This document shows positions 40,000 to 51,593 of a stretch of 64,000 nucleotides of DNA, piece by piece (the first letter of the stretch is position 1; each line of letters opens with the position of its first letter). Below the pieces are notes generated by a model that saw only the letters and a program-made list of their open reading frames with translations, had not been told where the DNA came from and did no database searches. The stretch is from Kangiella shandongensis (GTDB lineage Bacteria; Pseudomonadota; Gammaproteobacteria; Enterobacterales; Kangiellaceae). Location of the stretch: positions 62,001-126,000 of the forward strand of contig NZ_JACNML010000006.1 of assembly GCF_020005365.1 (NCBI RefSeq). The letters run 5' to 3'. Position numbers and translations under genes: made by a program.

Positions 40000-41427
40000 T
40001 TATAAATACTCAAATGCCTGCCGGCATAATTCGAGCAACTTACTTGGAAATACCCCTAGTGCAACCACGCTAAGGCTGGTCAGTCCCAGCCCCAGACGCA
40101 GGCCTCGAGCAGCAATGATCTTTTGCTCTGTCTCGGGTTCGTCAAAGAAAATCACTTTGACCACCTTCAGGTAATACACCAGTCCGATAATCGACATCAC
40201 AGCACCCAGCACGGCCAACCAGATAAAGCCTGCATTCAATACCGCCAGGAAGACTTCCAGCTTGGCCCAAAAACCAACGAATGGCGGTAGACCAGCCATG
40301 GACAGGAAGAGGAAGCTGATCAAGAGACCGCCCCATGGGTTCTTCCGCCCCAAGCCTTTCAGCTGATCGATATCTTTAACGTCTTCAGAACCCTGTCCCA
40401 AATAAATCAAGCAACCAAAGCCGCCAAGCGACATGATGGCATAAATCAAAATATAAAAGAAAGAAGCGCTAAAACCAGCGGCTGTACCGCTGATAATTCC
40501 CAGCAGGAAGTAGCCGATATGGGCAATCGCCGAATAAGCCAATAAGCGTTTAATATTGCTTTGTGCTAACGCAACGATGTTTCCGAGTAGCATGGATAAG
40601 CTGGCGAGAATGATCAAGAGCCCCTGCCAGTCCACTGCAATACCGATAAAACCGTAACCAAAAATTCGGATGGCCAGACCAAATGCAGCAACTTTAGGTG
40701 CTGAAGATAAGAAGGCGGTGGTCGAGGTCGGTGCGCCATCATACACATCAGGCACCCACATCTGGAACGGCACGGCGCCAAACTTAAAGGCAATGGCGAC
40801 AACAATAAACACCAGACCGAACCGTAACGTTAAGCTGGCATCATTCTGAGCAAGGTACGCGGCAATATCGGTCAGGTGAATTTGCTGAGTCACACCATAA
40901 ATCAAGGACATGCCATAGAGCAGGAAACCACTCGCTATCGCCCCCATCACAAAGTATTTCACCGCGGCTTCGGCGGCCTGATACGAGTGACGTTGCATTG
41001 CGACTAAGGCATATAACGATAGCGACAACAGCTCCAAGCCAAGATATAAGGTCAACATGCTGCCACCGCTGGCCAATACCATCATGCCGAGCACGGCAAA
41101 TAAGTGCAGCAGGTAATATTCGCCTCTTAAAATACGCCGCGGCAAAATATAAGGACGTGCGAATAATAACGCTAACATCGCCAAAACGATAACGCTAATT
41201 TTGATGATCCCTGCCATCGGATCCAGCACATAGTGCCGTCCATACAAGTGGTACTGTAACTGTGGGAACTGCACCACACAGATAATGGCAGTCGTTAATA
41301 GCGCCAACTGTGTTAAGCGATAGGTTAAATTGCGATCCAGGTCTTTAGAGAAGACATCAATCAACAGGATCACGCAGCCAGCAGTCAGCAAGAACATTTC
41401 AGGAAGTAAGTGCATCAAATTATACAT
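40000..41427 (-). CDS. nuoN: NADH-quinone oxidoreductase subunit N
   Basis: Antiporter-like membrane subunit of respiratory complex I, proton-pumping. 475 aa, about 14 helices, with the conserved lysine region FKFGAVPFQMWVPDVYDGAPT and LAYSAIAHIGYFLLG. Last structural gene of the nuo operon, three bases after nuoM. Confidence 0.97.
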   Translation of the reverse strand: MYNLMHLLPEMFLLTAGCVILLIDVFSKDLDRNLTYRLTQLALLTTAIICVVQFPQLQYHLYGRHYVLDPMAGIIKISVIVLAMLALLFARPYILPRRILRGEYYLLHLFAVLGMMVLASGGSMLTLYLGLELLSLSLYALVAMQRHSYQAAEAAVKYFVMGAIASGFLLYGMSLIYGVTQQIHLTDIAAYLAQNDASLTLRFGLVFIVVAIAFKFGAVPFQMWVPDVYDGAPTSTTAFLSSAPKVAAFGLAIRIFGYGFIGIAVDWQGLLIILASLSMLLGNIVALAQSNIKRLLAYSAIAHIGYFLLGIISGTAAGFSASFFYILIYAIMSLGGFGCLIYLGQGSEDVKDIDQLKGLGRKNPWGGLLISFLFLSMAGLPPFVGFWAKLEVFLAVLNAGFIWLAVLGAVMSIIGLVYYLKVVKVIFFDEPETEQKIIAARGLRLGLGLTSLSVVALGVFPSKLLELCRQAFEYL

Positions 41428-41430
41428 TGC

Positions 41431-42945
41431 CTAGCCTCCTCCCAACTTACTGTTTCCAGCAAAATCCAGTAACTGCTCAATACTCGGCTGCATCACACTG
41501 ATTAACAGCTGCGGATAGACGCCAAGCGTTACAATAAAAATGGCTAATACAATCAAAATGGTCTTCTCACGACCATTAACATCATCAAGCCGTGCAATAT
41601 TCTCATTCGCCGGTTTACCAAAAATAACGCGTTTATAGAACCAAAGGCTGTAGGCCGCACCCAGGACGAGGGTCAAAGCAGCAAACAGGGCAATCCGCCA
41701 GTCCGCCTGAAACGAAGAAATGATGACAAAAAATTCACCTACGAAACCTGACGTTCCCGGTAGTCCTGCGTTGGCTAAAATGAATAACATTAACAGGGTG
41801 GCAAAGACAGGCATACTGTTTACCACGCCACCAAAGTCGCTAATTTGCCTGGTGTGCAAACGGTCATACAAGACCCCAATACAGAAGAACAGTGCACCGG
41901 AAATCAGGCCGTGAGAAATCATCTGTACCATGGCACCCTGCATTGCCATGGACTGAGCATCGGGATTGAGCAACTGCAAAACGATAAAACTACCTAAAGT
42001 CACGAAACCCATATGCGCGATGGAGGAGTAGGCGATCAGTTTTTTCATGTCTTTTTGCGCCAGCGCCACAAAACCAATATACACGATGGCGATCAGAGAC
42101 AGGATGATCAGGATATCGGCGAACGATGCAGCCGCATCAGGTGTAATCGGTAAACTGAACCGAAGGAAGCCATAACCGCCCATTTTCAACATAATCGCAG
42201 CCAGAATCACCGAACCACCGGTTGGCGCTTCGACATGGGCATCCGGTAACCAGGTATGTACTGGTACCATCGGAATTTTCACTGCGAAAGCGATCAGGAA
42301 AGCCCAGAAAATCCAGCTCTGTTCTGTAGCCGATAAAGGCATTTGTCGCATCGCATCAATGGCAAAACTGCCCGCATCTCGCCCCATATAAATCAGGGCC
42401 ACTAACATAAAGATCGAACCAAAAAAGGTATAAAGAAAAAACTTCAGTGTGGCATAAATTCGATTCGGACCGCCCCAGATCCCGATCATGAGAAACATCG
42501 GGATCAACATCGCTTCCCAGAAGACATAAAACAGAATGCTATCCTGTGCTAGAAAGACACCATTCATCGCACCAGTCAGTAACAATACAGCTGCCACAAA
42601 TTGCGTTTGTCGAAAACGAATGGATGTGGTCGCCCCAAACAGCACCAGTAGGTTAATCAGTGACGTCAGCATCACCAACGGCAAGGAAATGCCATCGGCT
42701 CCCAACTTATACTCGATATTCAAGGAAGGGATCCATCTGGCCTGCTCACTAAACTGAAATGCAGCAGTGGTGCGATCAAACTCAACAAACAGCCAAACGC
42801 ACAACACCAGTACTATCAGTGAAATCAGCAGCGCAAATCGTTGACTCCAGGCCAACATCTTGTCGCCGGGGCCAAGCAACACCAGCACCCCGCTGAGAAG
42901 CGGTAGCCAAATGAGTAAACTTAAAACCGGTAACTGCTCTAACAT
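41431..42945 (-). CDS. nuoM: NADH-quinone oxidoreductase subunit M
   Basis: Antiporter-like membrane subunit of complex I. 504 aa with family motifs FYVFWEAMLIPMFLMIGIWGG, KIPMVPVHTWLPDAHVEAPT and LIAYSSIAHMGFVTLG. The glutamate in the first motif and the lysines in the others are the residues known to matter in proton transfer. Confidence 0.97.
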   Translation of the reverse strand: MLEQLPVLSLLIWLPLLSGVLVLLGPGDKMLAWSQRFALLISLIVLVLCVWLFVEFDRTTAAFQFSEQARWIPSLNIEYKLGADGISLPLVMLTSLINLLVLFGATTSIRFRQTQFVAAVLLLTGAMNGVFLAQDSILFYVFWEAMLIPMFLMIGIWGGPNRIYATLKFFLYTFFGSIFMLVALIYMGRDAGSFAIDAMRQMPLSATEQSWIFWAFLIAFAVKIPMVPVHTWLPDAHVEAPTGGSVILAAIMLKMGGYGFLRFSLPITPDAAASFADILIILSLIAIVYIGFVALAQKDMKKLIAYSSIAHMGFVTLGSFIVLQLLNPDAQSMAMQGAMVQMISHGLISGALFFCIGVLYDRLHTRQISDFGGVVNSMPVFATLLMLFILANAGLPGTSGFVGEFFVIISSFQADWRIALFAALTLVLGAAYSLWFYKRVIFGKPANENIARLDDVNGREKTILIVLAIFIVTLGVYPQLLISVMQPSIEQLLDFAGNSKLGGG

Positions 42946-42974
42946 AAATTTTTATTATCCATGTCTATCCCCTC

Positions 42975-44993
42975 TTACCCTCTAAATATTAACCAGGCCA
43001 AGAAGGCAACCAAACCCACCAGCATAAACAACGCATAGTGGAACAGGTAGCCTGTTTGTAACTTACGAACTTTCAATGCAATATGTTTTAGCGTTTGTGC
43101 ACTGCCATCGATGATTCCTTCATCGATCACCGCTTTATCGCCATAGCGCCAAAGAACCTGACCTAGCCAATGACCACCACGAGCAAACACTTTCTGGTTT
43201 AACTCATCAAAGAAATACTTATGCTCCAACAATCGCTTTACCGGCTTAAGGAAAATGGCCCACATGGTAATAAAGCGTGGCGCCCAACCGTAAACGATGA
43301 TGGCAATGGTAATACCGGTTAGTAACATGATAAAGACCGGGTTCATCATGCCATGCAGAGCAAAATTGATAGCGCTGTCATAATGCTGTTCAACAACTGC
43401 CAGCACATTATGTTGCTCCAGCACACGAATCGAGTCATCAAAGAAAGTCGTAAACAGCAGTGGTTTAGTAAAAATAAAACCAGCGACCAGAGACGGCACC
43501 GCCAACGCTATTAAAGGCCAGGAGATCACTTTAGGTGACTCCTGTAACTCTTCGTACAGCTGCGGTTCTACGTTGGTTTTGCCGTGGAACACAACCAGAA
43601 GTAGCCTTACGCTGTAAACGGCGGTGACAAGTACTCCCGTTAATACCGCAAAATAAGCAAAACTGCTAAAACCTCCCTGAGCGCTACTGACCGCAGAGAT
43701 GATCGTATCTTTTGAGTAAAAGCCTGAGAAGAAAGGTGTCCCGATAAGCGCTAAAGTACCAATAAGCGTACACCAGTAAGTTATCGGCAACTTCTTATAA
43801 AGCCCACCCATTTTTCGGATGTCCTGCTCATGGTGCAGCGCCACGATAACCGAGCCCGCGCCCAAAAAGAGTAAGGCTTTGAAAAAGGCATGCGTAAATA
43901 AATGAAATATAGCCGCCGAATAAGCTGACACGCCTAAAGCGACGACCATGTAACCCAGCTGTGACAGGGTCGAATAGGCAATAATGCGTTTAATGTCATT
44001 TTGCACAATCGCTACCAGTCCCATAAACAAGGCCGTTATGGCACCAATCACCGTGATCATCGCTAAGGCCGTTTCGGAAAACTCAAACAAAGGCGACATC
44101 CGCGCCACCATAAAGACACCGGCAGTAACCATGGTAGCAGCATGGATCAAAGCGGAAATCGGCGTTGGACCTTCCATCGAATCTGGTAGCCACACATGCA
44201 GTGGGACCTGGGCTGACTTACCCATAGCACCGATAAAGAGGCAGATACAGATAAAGCTCATCGCAGACCATTCCAGCCCCCCCCAAACAGCAAACGTCTG
44301 ATCCAGCCCGACCAGCGCCAGCGCATTGGTGGGTTGCTGATCGCCTAAAGAAACCAGCTCTTCGGCCAGTCCCATGGTTTTAAAAACCGGTGCATAGTCC
44401 AAAGTACCAAATAACAGGAAAATGCCGCCTATTCCCAGTATGAAACCAAAATCACCGACACGATTAACCAAAAAGGCTTTCATGTTGGCGAAAATGGCCG
44501 TTTCTTTCTGGTACCAGAAACCGATCAATAAGTAAGACATGACACCGACAGCTTCCCAGCCAAAGAACAGCTGTAAAAAGTTATTCGACATGACCAGCAT
44601 CAGCATCGAAAAGGTAAATAAGGAGATATAACTGAAGAATCGTTGATAACCGTCATCATCGTGCATATAACCGATCGAGTAAATATGCACCATCAGGCTG
44701 ATGAAAGTCACCACCAACATCATGATTGCGGTCAGGCTATCTAACAGAAAGCCAATTTGAATCGTGAGTCCACCAAAGCTGGCCCACTCATATACAGTGA
44801 CATCCACGGCTGTAGCATCACCCCATAAAAAACTGAAGAACCAGTTCACCGCAATAACAAAAGAAATAAAAACACCGGCGATAGTTATTCGGTGGGTCAG
44901 TACCTTGCCCAGTTTTTTACCCAACAAACCAGCAACAATCGCCCCCACCAAAGGCGCCAGTACAGCGAGTAATAACTGAGCTTGAATCGTCAT
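42975..44993 (-). CDS. nuoL: NADH-quinone oxidoreductase subunit L
   Basis: Largest antiporter-like subunit of complex I, with a C-terminal lateral helix along the membrane arm. 672 aa with GWEAVGVMSYLLIGFWY, KSAQVPLHVWLPDSMEGPTP and IAYSTLSQLGYMVVALG. Its ATG overlaps the nuoK stop by one base (TGATG), indicating coupled translation. Confidence 0.97.
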   Translation of the reverse strand: MTIQAQLLLAVLAPLVGAIVAGLLGKKLGKVLTHRITIAGVFISFVIAVNWFFSFLWGDATAVDVTVYEWASFGGLTIQIGFLLDSLTAIMMLVVTFISLMVHIYSIGYMHDDDGYQRFFSYISLFTFSMLMLVMSNNFLQLFFGWEAVGVMSYLLIGFWYQKETAIFANMKAFLVNRVGDFGFILGIGGIFLLFGTLDYAPVFKTMGLAEELVSLGDQQPTNALALVGLDQTFAVWGGLEWSAMSFICICLFIGAMGKSAQVPLHVWLPDSMEGPTPISALIHAATMVTAGVFMVARMSPLFEFSETALAMITVIGAITALFMGLVAIVQNDIKRIIAYSTLSQLGYMVVALGVSAYSAAIFHLFTHAFFKALLFLGAGSVIVALHHEQDIRKMGGLYKKLPITYWCTLIGTLALIGTPFFSGFYSKDTIISAVSSAQGGFSSFAYFAVLTGVLVTAVYSVRLLLVVFHGKTNVEPQLYEELQESPKVISWPLIALAVPSLVAGFIFTKPLLFTTFFDDSIRVLEQHNVLAVVEQHYDSAINFALHGMMNPVFIMLLTGITIAIIVYGWAPRFITMWAIFLKPVKRLLEHKYFFDELNQKVFARGGHWLGQVLWRYGDKAVIDEGIIDGSAQTLKHIALKVRKLQTGYLFHYALFMLVGLVAFLAWLIFRG

Positions 44994-45295
44994 CAGCCTT
45001 TTAACTCCTTCAGTTCGTCGACGTCAATTTTCTTATTGGTGCGGAACAACACTACCAGAATCGCCAATCCAATAGCGGCTTCGGCAGCGGCAACCGTTAA
45101 AATAAAGAAGACAAAAATTTGTCCCACCTCGTCATTCAGGTAACGTGAAAAAGCAATAAAATTAGTGTTCACGGCAAGTAACATCAGCTCAATACACATC
45201 AGTAACGTGATCACATTTTTGCGATTGATGATGATTCCAACAACACTGATCGAGAACAGCAAAGCACTGACGATCAGATAGTGTGTTAAGCTCAT
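44993..45295 (-). CDS. nuoK: NADH-quinone oxidoreductase subunit K
   Basis: Small 100-aa membrane subunit of complex I, with three helices and the two buried glutamates expected in the second and third helix ([26 protein letters not shown]). The start overlaps the nuoJ stop by four bases (ATGA). Confidence 0.97.
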   Translation of the reverse strand: MSLTHYLIVSALLFSISVVGIIINRKNVITLLMCIELMLLAVNTNFIAFSRYLNDEVGQIFVFFILTVAAAEAAIGLAILVVLFRTNKKIDVDELKELKG

Positions 45296-45957
45296 GAACC
45301 GCCCCCTTTTTTGCGTCGTATTCTTTTCTTCTTCTCGGTTTTCTCCTGACCGTCCTGCCTTGGCCCTGATTCCATGCTGACAACACGCAACCGCTCTTCT
45401 TTACTCGCCTGATGTTGCATCGGAACGCTTTGGCCACGACGGTCTCGTCGTCCACGGAACGTTAAACTGATGGCAGCGACAATTGCCACCAGCAAAATGA
45501 CGCCAGCCACTTCAAAAGCAAAAAAGTAATCGGTATATAGCAACCGGCCCAGCTCGGTCACGTTACTGTAATCAGCGCCGTGCTTTGCCGGCTCAGGCAT
45601 CTGCTCCACGCCAAACACTTCACTGCGAATAACCCAGTAGATACCGCCAAACAAGGCTAGCGCAGTAATAATGCCGAGTGGCAAATATTTGGTATAACCA
45701 GCTTTGAGGCTGGCATAATCTACATCCAGCATCATCACCACGAACAAAAACAAAACCATGACCGCACCGACATAAACCAGAACCAGAGTTACCGCGAGAA
45801 ACTCGGCTTCTAGCAGCATCCATAAGACCGCAGCAGAGAAGAACGTCAGCACCAGACACAGCACGGCCTGCACCGCGTTACGCATTGTGATAACACCGAT
45901 AGCACCAACAAGAGTTAACGTTGCAAATAAATAAAATACGACGGATTCAACGGTCAT
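45292..45957 (-). CDS. nuoJ: NADH-quinone oxidoreductase subunit J with basic C-terminal tail
   Basis: Membrane subunit of complex I with five helices within residues 1-166 and the conserved [18 protein letters not shown]. At 221 aa it is longer than usual: residues 168-221 form a charged, hydrophilic tail ending in [14 protein letters not shown]. The tail follows the last helix and should lie on the cytoplasmic side by the positive-inside rule. It has no known domain. Downstream nuoK overlaps the stop codon, so the length is not a sequencing run-on. Confidence 0.94.
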   Translation of the reverse strand: MTVESVVFYLFATLTLVGAIGVITMRNAVQAVLCLVLTFFSAAVLWMLLEAEFLAVTLVLVYVGAVMVLFLFVVMMLDVDYASLKAGYTKYLPLGIITALALFGGIYWVIRSEVFGVEQMPEPAKHGADYSNVTELGRLLYTDYFFAFEVAGVILLVAIVAAISLTFRGRRDRRGQSVPMQHQASKEERLRVVSMESGPRQDGQEKTEKKKRIRRKKGGGS

Positions 45958-45981
45958 TCGCCATCCTTCTCAGTGCTGTTC

Positions 45982-46473
45982 TTATCGATATTTTGCATCT
46001 TGCCTTCTATCCTCAGCGATCTGCTCTTCGTATTTATCACCAATCGCCAATAGTTGTGCTTTAGTTAAAATATGATCGCCCCGCTTTTCAAAGTGATAAT
46101 CCATCACACGAGTTTCGACAATCGAATCCACCGGGCACGACTCTTCACAAAAGCCACAGTAGATACACTTGAACATATCAATTTCATAGCGCGTAGTACG
46201 TCGCGTTCCATCACTCTGTCTTGGGCCAGCATCTATCGTGATTGCTGCCGCAGGACAAACCGCTTCACACAGTTTGCAGCCGATACAACGCTCTTCGCCA
46301 TTAGGGTAACGTCGTAAAGCATGCAGTCCACGAAAGCGAGGAGACTGTGGCGTTTGTTCCTCTGGAAACTGGATGGTGACTTTTCGGCGCCACAAATGCT
46401 TACCGGTGATGCGCAACCCGGTTAACAGATCGCGCAAGGTGAAGCTTTTAAAGAAGTGTTTTAACTTACTCAT
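45982..46473 (-). CDS. nuoI: NADH-quinone oxidoreductase subunit I
   Basis: Carries iron-sulfur clusters N6a and N6b: [12 protein letters not shown] and [12 protein letters not shown]. The start is the ATG overlapping the nuoH stop (ATGA), giving [11 protein letters not shown] and 163 aa; an upstream in-frame extension into nuoH is rejected. Confidence 0.97.
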   Translation of the reverse strand: MSKLKHFFKSFTLRDLLTGLRITGKHLWRRKVTIQFPEEQTPQSPRFRGLHALRRYPNGEERCIGCKLCEAVCPAAAITIDAGPRQSDGTRRTTRYEIDMFKCIYCGFCEESCPVDSIVETRVMDYHFEKRGDHILTKAQLLAIGDKYEEQIAEDRRQDAKYR

Positions 46474-47510
46474 AACACACCTCTTCCGGTAAACCAGGGA
46501 CCGACACCGGCTTTGATCATAAAGGTTAATATCATTAACCAAACCACCGTTACGGGAATAAACACCTTCCAGCCTAAGCGCATAATTTGATCATAACGGT
46601 AGCGCGGGAAAGTTGCTCTTAGCCATATCATAAGGAATAAAAAGAATCCGGCTTTTAGAAGCAGCCAGGCGATACCGGGAATCCAGCCCGTTACTTCTTC
46701 AACAAATGGAATTCCCTGAAAGGGATTTAACCAGCCTCCGAAGAAAAATAAGGTGGTTAACACCGAGATTAAAATCATATTGGCATATTCAGCCAGGAAA
46801 AATAGCGCGAAGGAAATTCCAGCATATTCAACGTGGAATCCGGCCACAATTTCCGATTCGCCCTCCGGCAGATCAAATGGCGCACGATTGGTTTCAGCCA
46901 CACCGGAAACCCAGTAAATAACCAAAAGAGGCAATAGCGGGATCCAGAACCAATGCAACAAACCACCGTCCTGAGCCTTGACGATTTCACCAAGGTTCAT
47001 ACTGCCCGATGCCATCAACACACCAACCAGTGCAAAGCCCATGGCGATTTCATAGGAGATAATTTGTGAGGCAGAGCGTAGCGAGCCTAATAAGGCGTAT
47101 TTCGAGTTCGATGCCCAGCCCGCAATGATCACACCATAGACAGCAATCGAAGTCATGGCCAAGATATAAAGTAAACCAACATCGCTGTTAGCCAGTGCTA
47201 ATTCGACGTCAAAGGGGATTACCGCCCAGGCAGCAAAAGACGGCGCGATAAACAATATCGGAGCCAACAGAAACAAAGCCTTGTTAGAACCCGATGGTAC
47301 CACCACCTCTTTCATCAATAATTTGATGACGTCAGCGATCGGTTGCAACCAGCCTTTGGGCCCGACGCGGTTTGGTCCCAGACGCATCTGCATGTAACCG
47401 ATAATCTTACGCTCGGCATAAGTAGTGTAAGCCACAGCAAGGATCAGAGGCAGCAGGATCAGACCAATTTTGGCGCCGATAACGAAGAAGTCGATGATCA
47501 TATCCAGCAT
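46470..47510 (-). CDS. nuoH: NADH-quinone oxidoreductase subunit H
   Basis: Membrane subunit forming most of the quinone-binding chamber with NuoB and NuoD. 346 aa, eight or so helices, with [38 protein letters not shown] and the C-terminal [13 protein letters not shown]. Its ATG overlaps the nuoG stop by one base. Confidence 0.97.
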   Translation of the reverse strand: MLDMIIDFFVIGAKIGLILLPLILAVAYTTYAERKIIGYMQMRLGPNRVGPKGWLQPIADVIKLLMKEVVVPSGSNKALFLLAPILFIAPSFAAWAVIPFDVELALANSDVGLLYILAMTSIAVYGVIIAGWASNSKYALLGSLRSASQIISYEIAMGFALVGVLMASGSMNLGEIVKAQDGGLLHWFWIPLLPLLVIYWVSGVAETNRAPFDLPEGESEIVAGFHVEYAGISFALFFLAEYANMILISVLTTLFFFGGWLNPFQGIPFVEEVTGWIPGIAWLLLKAGFFLFLMIWLRATFPRYRYDQIMRLGWKVFIPVTVVWLMILTFMIKAGVGPWFTGRGVL

Positions 47511-49747
47511 CAGACTCCTCCAACAATATTATGGAATGGGCTTAAACGTGGACGCTTCAGAATTTCACGGCCCTGGGCCAAAGCCGTTTGCTGCAGTGAT
47601 GGTGCTCGACGCAGCCAACCATCAATCTGATACATATTGACTGGACGAGGAGCGAAACCATCGCGTGGTAGAGTCTCCGGGCATTGCCATTTCGGCTTAA
47701 TACGATCGCCAACAGCGCTTAGACGACCTTTGACTTCCTTGCGCACATCTTCTGCCGAGACATAGTCGAAATTTTTTAAATTAAGTAAATTGCCGAGCAC
47801 GCGCAACACTTTCCAGGCCGGCTTGGCCTCGCCCGGCGCACTGACCACAGCAGCAAAATCTTGCCACAACCCATTGACGTTTACGTAGGACCCGGACGTT
47901 TCGAGAAAACTAGCCACTGGCAATACGATATCGGCATACTCAAAGGCCTCATCGTCCGCATGACAGGTCAGTGCCACCACAAAATCGGCCTGCGCTAAAC
48001 TTCGGCGAGCCTCTTCGGCAATGACGCTTTCTTTACCTGGTTCAGTTTTAAGCAGCACATAAGATTTCTTGTTCTGCTCAAACAAATCTTTAATGTGTTG
48101 TCCATTCTGCTCAACGTCAGCCCCCGCAGGACCACGGTGCGGTATAGCTCCCGCCAGATAGGCGCCGACACTATTGCCGCCGTGAGGGAAAAAGCCATAA
48201 CTCGAGCCAGACAGATTGGCGATTGCTTTTGCCAGCAAACGAATATGACCGGCGTAACTGAACTCCAGGGCGCTGGCACCAAGGATAATGCTGGCCTTAT
48301 CCGCTTGCAGCAGCATACCTGCGACTTCACGATGCTCCTCCTGCACATTAATTGGAGCAATTAAGGTTTCCAACCCCTCCAGATCCATAGCGTCAGCCCA
48401 ATGTTCTTTGTCACTAGCCGCTTGATTCTCATAAAGATATTTTGCTATCGCAGCTAACTGCACCAGCCAGGTTTCAGCATCGGTAATAATTTCATGCTTA
48501 ACATCGAAATTGTGATAAACCGGATACAGACCAATTGATGCAATATCACCATAACGCGTCGCTTTACGCACTCGCAGCGATGCCAATGGTTGCTCCTTGC
48601 GTAAGTTAGCACCAATTAATAGACAAGCATCCAGGTTTTCTAAGTCTGACAGCTCGACTCCTAACTCGGGATGCAGTGGTTCAAACTTTTGCCATGCGAA
48701 ATCAGTCACCCGTAAACGGTGATCAATATTGTTGGAGCCCAAGCCGCGCATCACTTTCTGTAGCAAGTACATCTCTTCCGTGGTCGAGCTTGGGTGCGCA
48801 ATGGCAGCGACCTGATCGGCACCATCGGTTTGCGATATCATGTTGAGTTTACTGGCAGTACGCTCCAATGCTGTCTCCCAGTCGACCTCTTTCCAGTCAG
48901 CACCGTTTTGCCGCATCATCGGCTTTAACAGGCGTTCACTTTTATCCAGCGCCTGATGGGAATACCGATCACGATCGGCCAACCAGACTTCGTTAACGGC
49001 TTCATTATCCTTTGGTACTACGCGAATAACCCGGTTACGTAATGTATGTACGTGCAAATTAGCACCTATACAATCGTGGGGTGAGACAGAATCACGCTGT
49101 GTCATTTCCCAGGAACGCGCCTGATAACGAGAAGGCTTATCGGTTAAGGCCCCGACCGGACATAAATCAATGATATTTCCCGAAACCTCAGAGTCGACCG
49201 ACTGCTCGATGAAAGTGCTGATCTCCATATGCTCACCCCGACCGACCGCTCCCAGCTCACGAATGCCAGCAACTTCACGACCAAAACGAACGCAGCGGGT
49301 GCAATGAATACAGCGCGTCATTTCGGTTTCAATCAAAGGCCCTAAATCTTCATCGACGACTGCCCTTTTTTTCTCGCTAAAACGCGATACATCATTTCCA
49401 TACTCTAACGCCACATCCTGCAGCTCACACTCCCCACCCTGATCACAGATAGGGCAGTCGAGCGGGTGGTTAATCAGTAGAAACTCCATGACCGACTTTT
49501 GCGACTCTTGTGCGAAGTCGGACTGAGTTTTCACCACCATGCCATCGGAAATTGGGGTCGCACAGGCCGGTAGAGGTTTCTTAACGCCATCCACTTCGAC
49601 CAGACACATGCGGCAATTGGCAGCGATCGATAGTTTTTTGTGGTAACAAAAACGAGGGATGGTGATGCCGTTGGCATCGGCCACCTCAATAATCATAGCG
49701 CCTTGTTCGGCTTCTATTTTTTTACCATCAATTTCTATTGAAACCAT
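47510..49747 (-). CDS. nuoG: NADH-quinone oxidoreductase subunit G
   Basis: Large peripheral iron-sulfur subunit, 745 aa. N-terminal 2Fe-2S domain ([19 protein letters not shown]), His-coordinated and Cys-only 4Fe-4S motifs ([32 protein letters not shown]), then a molybdopterin oxidoreductase-like domain without cofactor. The N7 cluster cysteines of E. coli NuoG were not evident on inspection. It is shorter than E. coli NuoG. Confidence 0.96.
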   Translation of the reverse strand: MVSIEIDGKKIEAEQGAMIIEVADANGITIPRFCYHKKLSIAANCRMCLVEVDGVKKPLPACATPISDGMVVKTQSDFAQESQKSVMEFLLINHPLDCPICDQGGECELQDVALEYGNDVSRFSEKKRAVVDEDLGPLIETEMTRCIHCTRCVRFGREVAGIRELGAVGRGEHMEISTFIEQSVDSEVSGNIIDLCPVGALTDKPSRYQARSWEMTQRDSVSPHDCIGANLHVHTLRNRVIRVVPKDNEAVNEVWLADRDRYSHQALDKSERLLKPMMRQNGADWKEVDWETALERTASKLNMISQTDGADQVAAIAHPSSTTEEMYLLQKVMRGLGSNNIDHRLRVTDFAWQKFEPLHPELGVELSDLENLDACLLIGANLRKEQPLASLRVRKATRYGDIASIGLYPVYHNFDVKHEIITDAETWLVQLAAIAKYLYENQAASDKEHWADAMDLEGLETLIAPINVQEEHREVAGMLLQADKASIILGASALEFSYAGHIRLLAKAIANLSGSSYGFFPHGGNSVGAYLAGAIPHRGPAGADVEQNGQHIKDLFEQNKKSYVLLKTEPGKESVIAEEARRSLAQADFVVALTCHADDEAFEYADIVLPVASFLETSGSYVNVNGLWQDFAAVVSAPGEAKPAWKVLRVLGNLLNLKNFDYVSAEDVRKEVKGRLSAVGDRIKPKWQCPETLPRDGFAPRPVNMYQIDGWLRRAPSLQQTALAQGREILKRPRLSPFHNIVGGV

Positions 49748-49780
49748 GGAAACTCGCTAACCTCGTTCTCGTCTAAATCG

Positions 49781-51058
49781 TTAACTCGCTTTACGCGGTT
49801 GCTCTTGAGCCTGTTTAATTTTCGCCACAAACTCGTCTTTAAAATGTTTGATAAAACTCTGTACCGGCATCGCCGCAGCATCTCCCAGAGCACAGATAGT
49901 GCGGCCCATAATATTGCCTGCGATTTCATCCAGCTTATCCAGGTCTTCAAGCTGGCCTTCGCCGCGAGAAATACGCATGATCATACGCGACATCCAGCCA
50001 GTACCTTCACGACACGGCGTACATTGCCCACAGGACTCTTCATAATAGAAGTGCGCGATGCGACCTAACACTTCCACCATGTCAGTATCTTCATCCATGA
50101 TAATGACAGCACCCGAGCCAAGCATGGAACCAGCTTTACCCAAGGCGTCATAATCCATGGTGAGATCCATCATCACATCTGCTGGTAGCACTGGCGCGCT
50201 GGAGCCTCCGGGAATGACCGCTTTCAGCTTTTTACCGTCTTTCATACCGCCAGCCATTTCCAGTAAGTCTTTAAATGGCGTGCCTAGCCCAATTTCATAG
50301 TTACCCGGTTTATTGACATGCCCTGAGACTGAGAAAATTTTCGTACCACCATTGTTTTCCTTTCCTAAGTCTAAAAACCACTGCCCACCTTTTTCCAGAA
50401 TAAGCGGTACCGAAGCATAGCTCTCCGTGTTATTAACGTTGGTTGGGCGACCGAATAAGCCGTAGTTCGCCGGAAATGGAGGCTTAAAGCGAGGCTGGCC
50501 TTTTTTACCTTCAAGCGACTCAAGGAGCGCCGTTTCTTCACCGCAAATATAAGCACCGGCGCCAATGTGACTGTGTAAATCAAAGTCGACGCCTGACTGC
50601 AAAATATCTTTACCCAGTAATCCGGCTTCATAGGCTTCCTGTAGTGCCTGTTCGAAGCGCTCAATCGGCTCATAAAACTCGCCACGCATGTAGTTATAAC
50701 CGACCGTCGCGCCCATGACGTAACCGCCAATGGCCATGCCTTCAATCAGCTGGTGTGGGTTGTAGCGTAAGATATCGCGATCTTTAAAGGTCCCAGGTTC
50801 ACCTTCATCAGAATTGCACACAACGTACTTTTGCCCCGGGTCATGCTTAGGCATAAAGCTCCACTTAAGCCCGGTTGGGAAACCCGCCCCACCGCGACCA
50901 CGCAGAGCCGATAATTTCAGTTGCTCAATAATGTCGTCCGGCGGCGTTTTTTCGGCCAGGATTTTGCGCCACATGGCATAACCACCGGCAGACTCATAGG
51001 CCTGTAGTGTCCAAGGCTTGTCTAGCTCTAACGTTCTAAAACAAACTTCATTCGCCAT
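49781..51058 (-). CDS. nuoF: NADH-quinone oxidoreductase subunit F
   Basis: NADH- and FMN-binding subunit, entry point for electrons. 425 aa with the Gly-rich [14 protein letters not shown], the [15 protein letters not shown] stretch, [19 protein letters not shown] and the N3 cluster motif [10 protein letters not shown]. It lies between nuoE and nuoG. Confidence 0.98.
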   Translation of the reverse strand: MANEVCFRTLELDKPWTLQAYESAGGYAMWRKILAEKTPPDDIIEQLKLSALRGRGGAGFPTGLKWSFMPKHDPGQKYVVCNSDEGEPGTFKDRDILRYNPHQLIEGMAIGGYVMGATVGYNYMRGEFYEPIERFEQALQEAYEAGLLGKDILQSGVDFDLHSHIGAGAYICGEETALLESLEGKKGQPRFKPPFPANYGLFGRPTNVNNTESYASVPLILEKGGQWFLDLGKENNGGTKIFSVSGHVNKPGNYEIGLGTPFKDLLEMAGGMKDGKKLKAVIPGGSSAPVLPADVMMDLTMDYDALGKAGSMLGSGAVIIMDEDTDMVEVLGRIAHFYYEESCGQCTPCREGTGWMSRMIMRISRGEGQLEDLDKLDEIAGNIMGRTICALGDAAAMPVQSFIKHFKDEFVAKIKQAQEQPRKAS

Positions 51059-51074
51059 GATTTCGCCTACACCA

Positions 51075-51578
51075 TCATTTCAATTCGTGGATCAGATGTG
51101 CCACCTTATCCACCGTTAAATTTTCGTGATATTGCTTGTCCACTTCCAGCATCGGTGCGCCTCCACAGGCGGCCATACACTCCACTTCCTTCAACGTAAA
51201 TTTACCGTCAGAAGTGGTTTCACCGGGAGCAATACCGAGCTCATCCTGAAACCATTGTTTTATATCTCCACTGCCCGCCAGCATACAGGAGACATTGGTA
51301 CATAAAGAAATAACATACTTGCCTGCCTCTTTTAAACGGAACATGGAATAAAAGCTAGCCACTTCATAGGCTGCAATTTTCGGGCAGGACAGATAATCGG
51401 CGACAGCATCCATCGACTCCTGCGTGAGATAACCGAGCTCTTCCTGCACGATGGTCATAATCGGAATAATCGCCGCTCGTTTACGCTCCTCTGGGTACTT
51501 TTTTACCCAGACAGCGGCCTGCTCCAAACCTTTGCTAGAGAGCAGCTTTTCTAATGTTTTTGGTGCCGTTTCAGTCAT
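51075..51578 (-). CDS. nuoE: NADH-quinone oxidoreductase subunit E
   Basis: Thioredoxin-like 2Fe-2S subunit (cluster N1a), 167 aa. Cluster cysteines are in [14 protein letters not shown] and [13 protein letters not shown]. It pairs with NuoF in the NADH dehydrogenase module and is adjacent to nuoF. Confidence 0.97.
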   Translation of the reverse strand: MTETAPKTLEKLLSSKGLEQAAVWVKKYPEERKRAAIIPIMTIVQEELGYLTQESMDAVADYLSCPKIAAYEVASFYSMFRLKEAGKYVISLCTNVSCMLAGSGDIKQWFQDELGIAPGETTSDGKFTLKEVECMAACGGAPMLEVDKQYHENLTVDKVAHLIHELK

Positions 51579-51593
51579 ATGCTCAATTACCCG

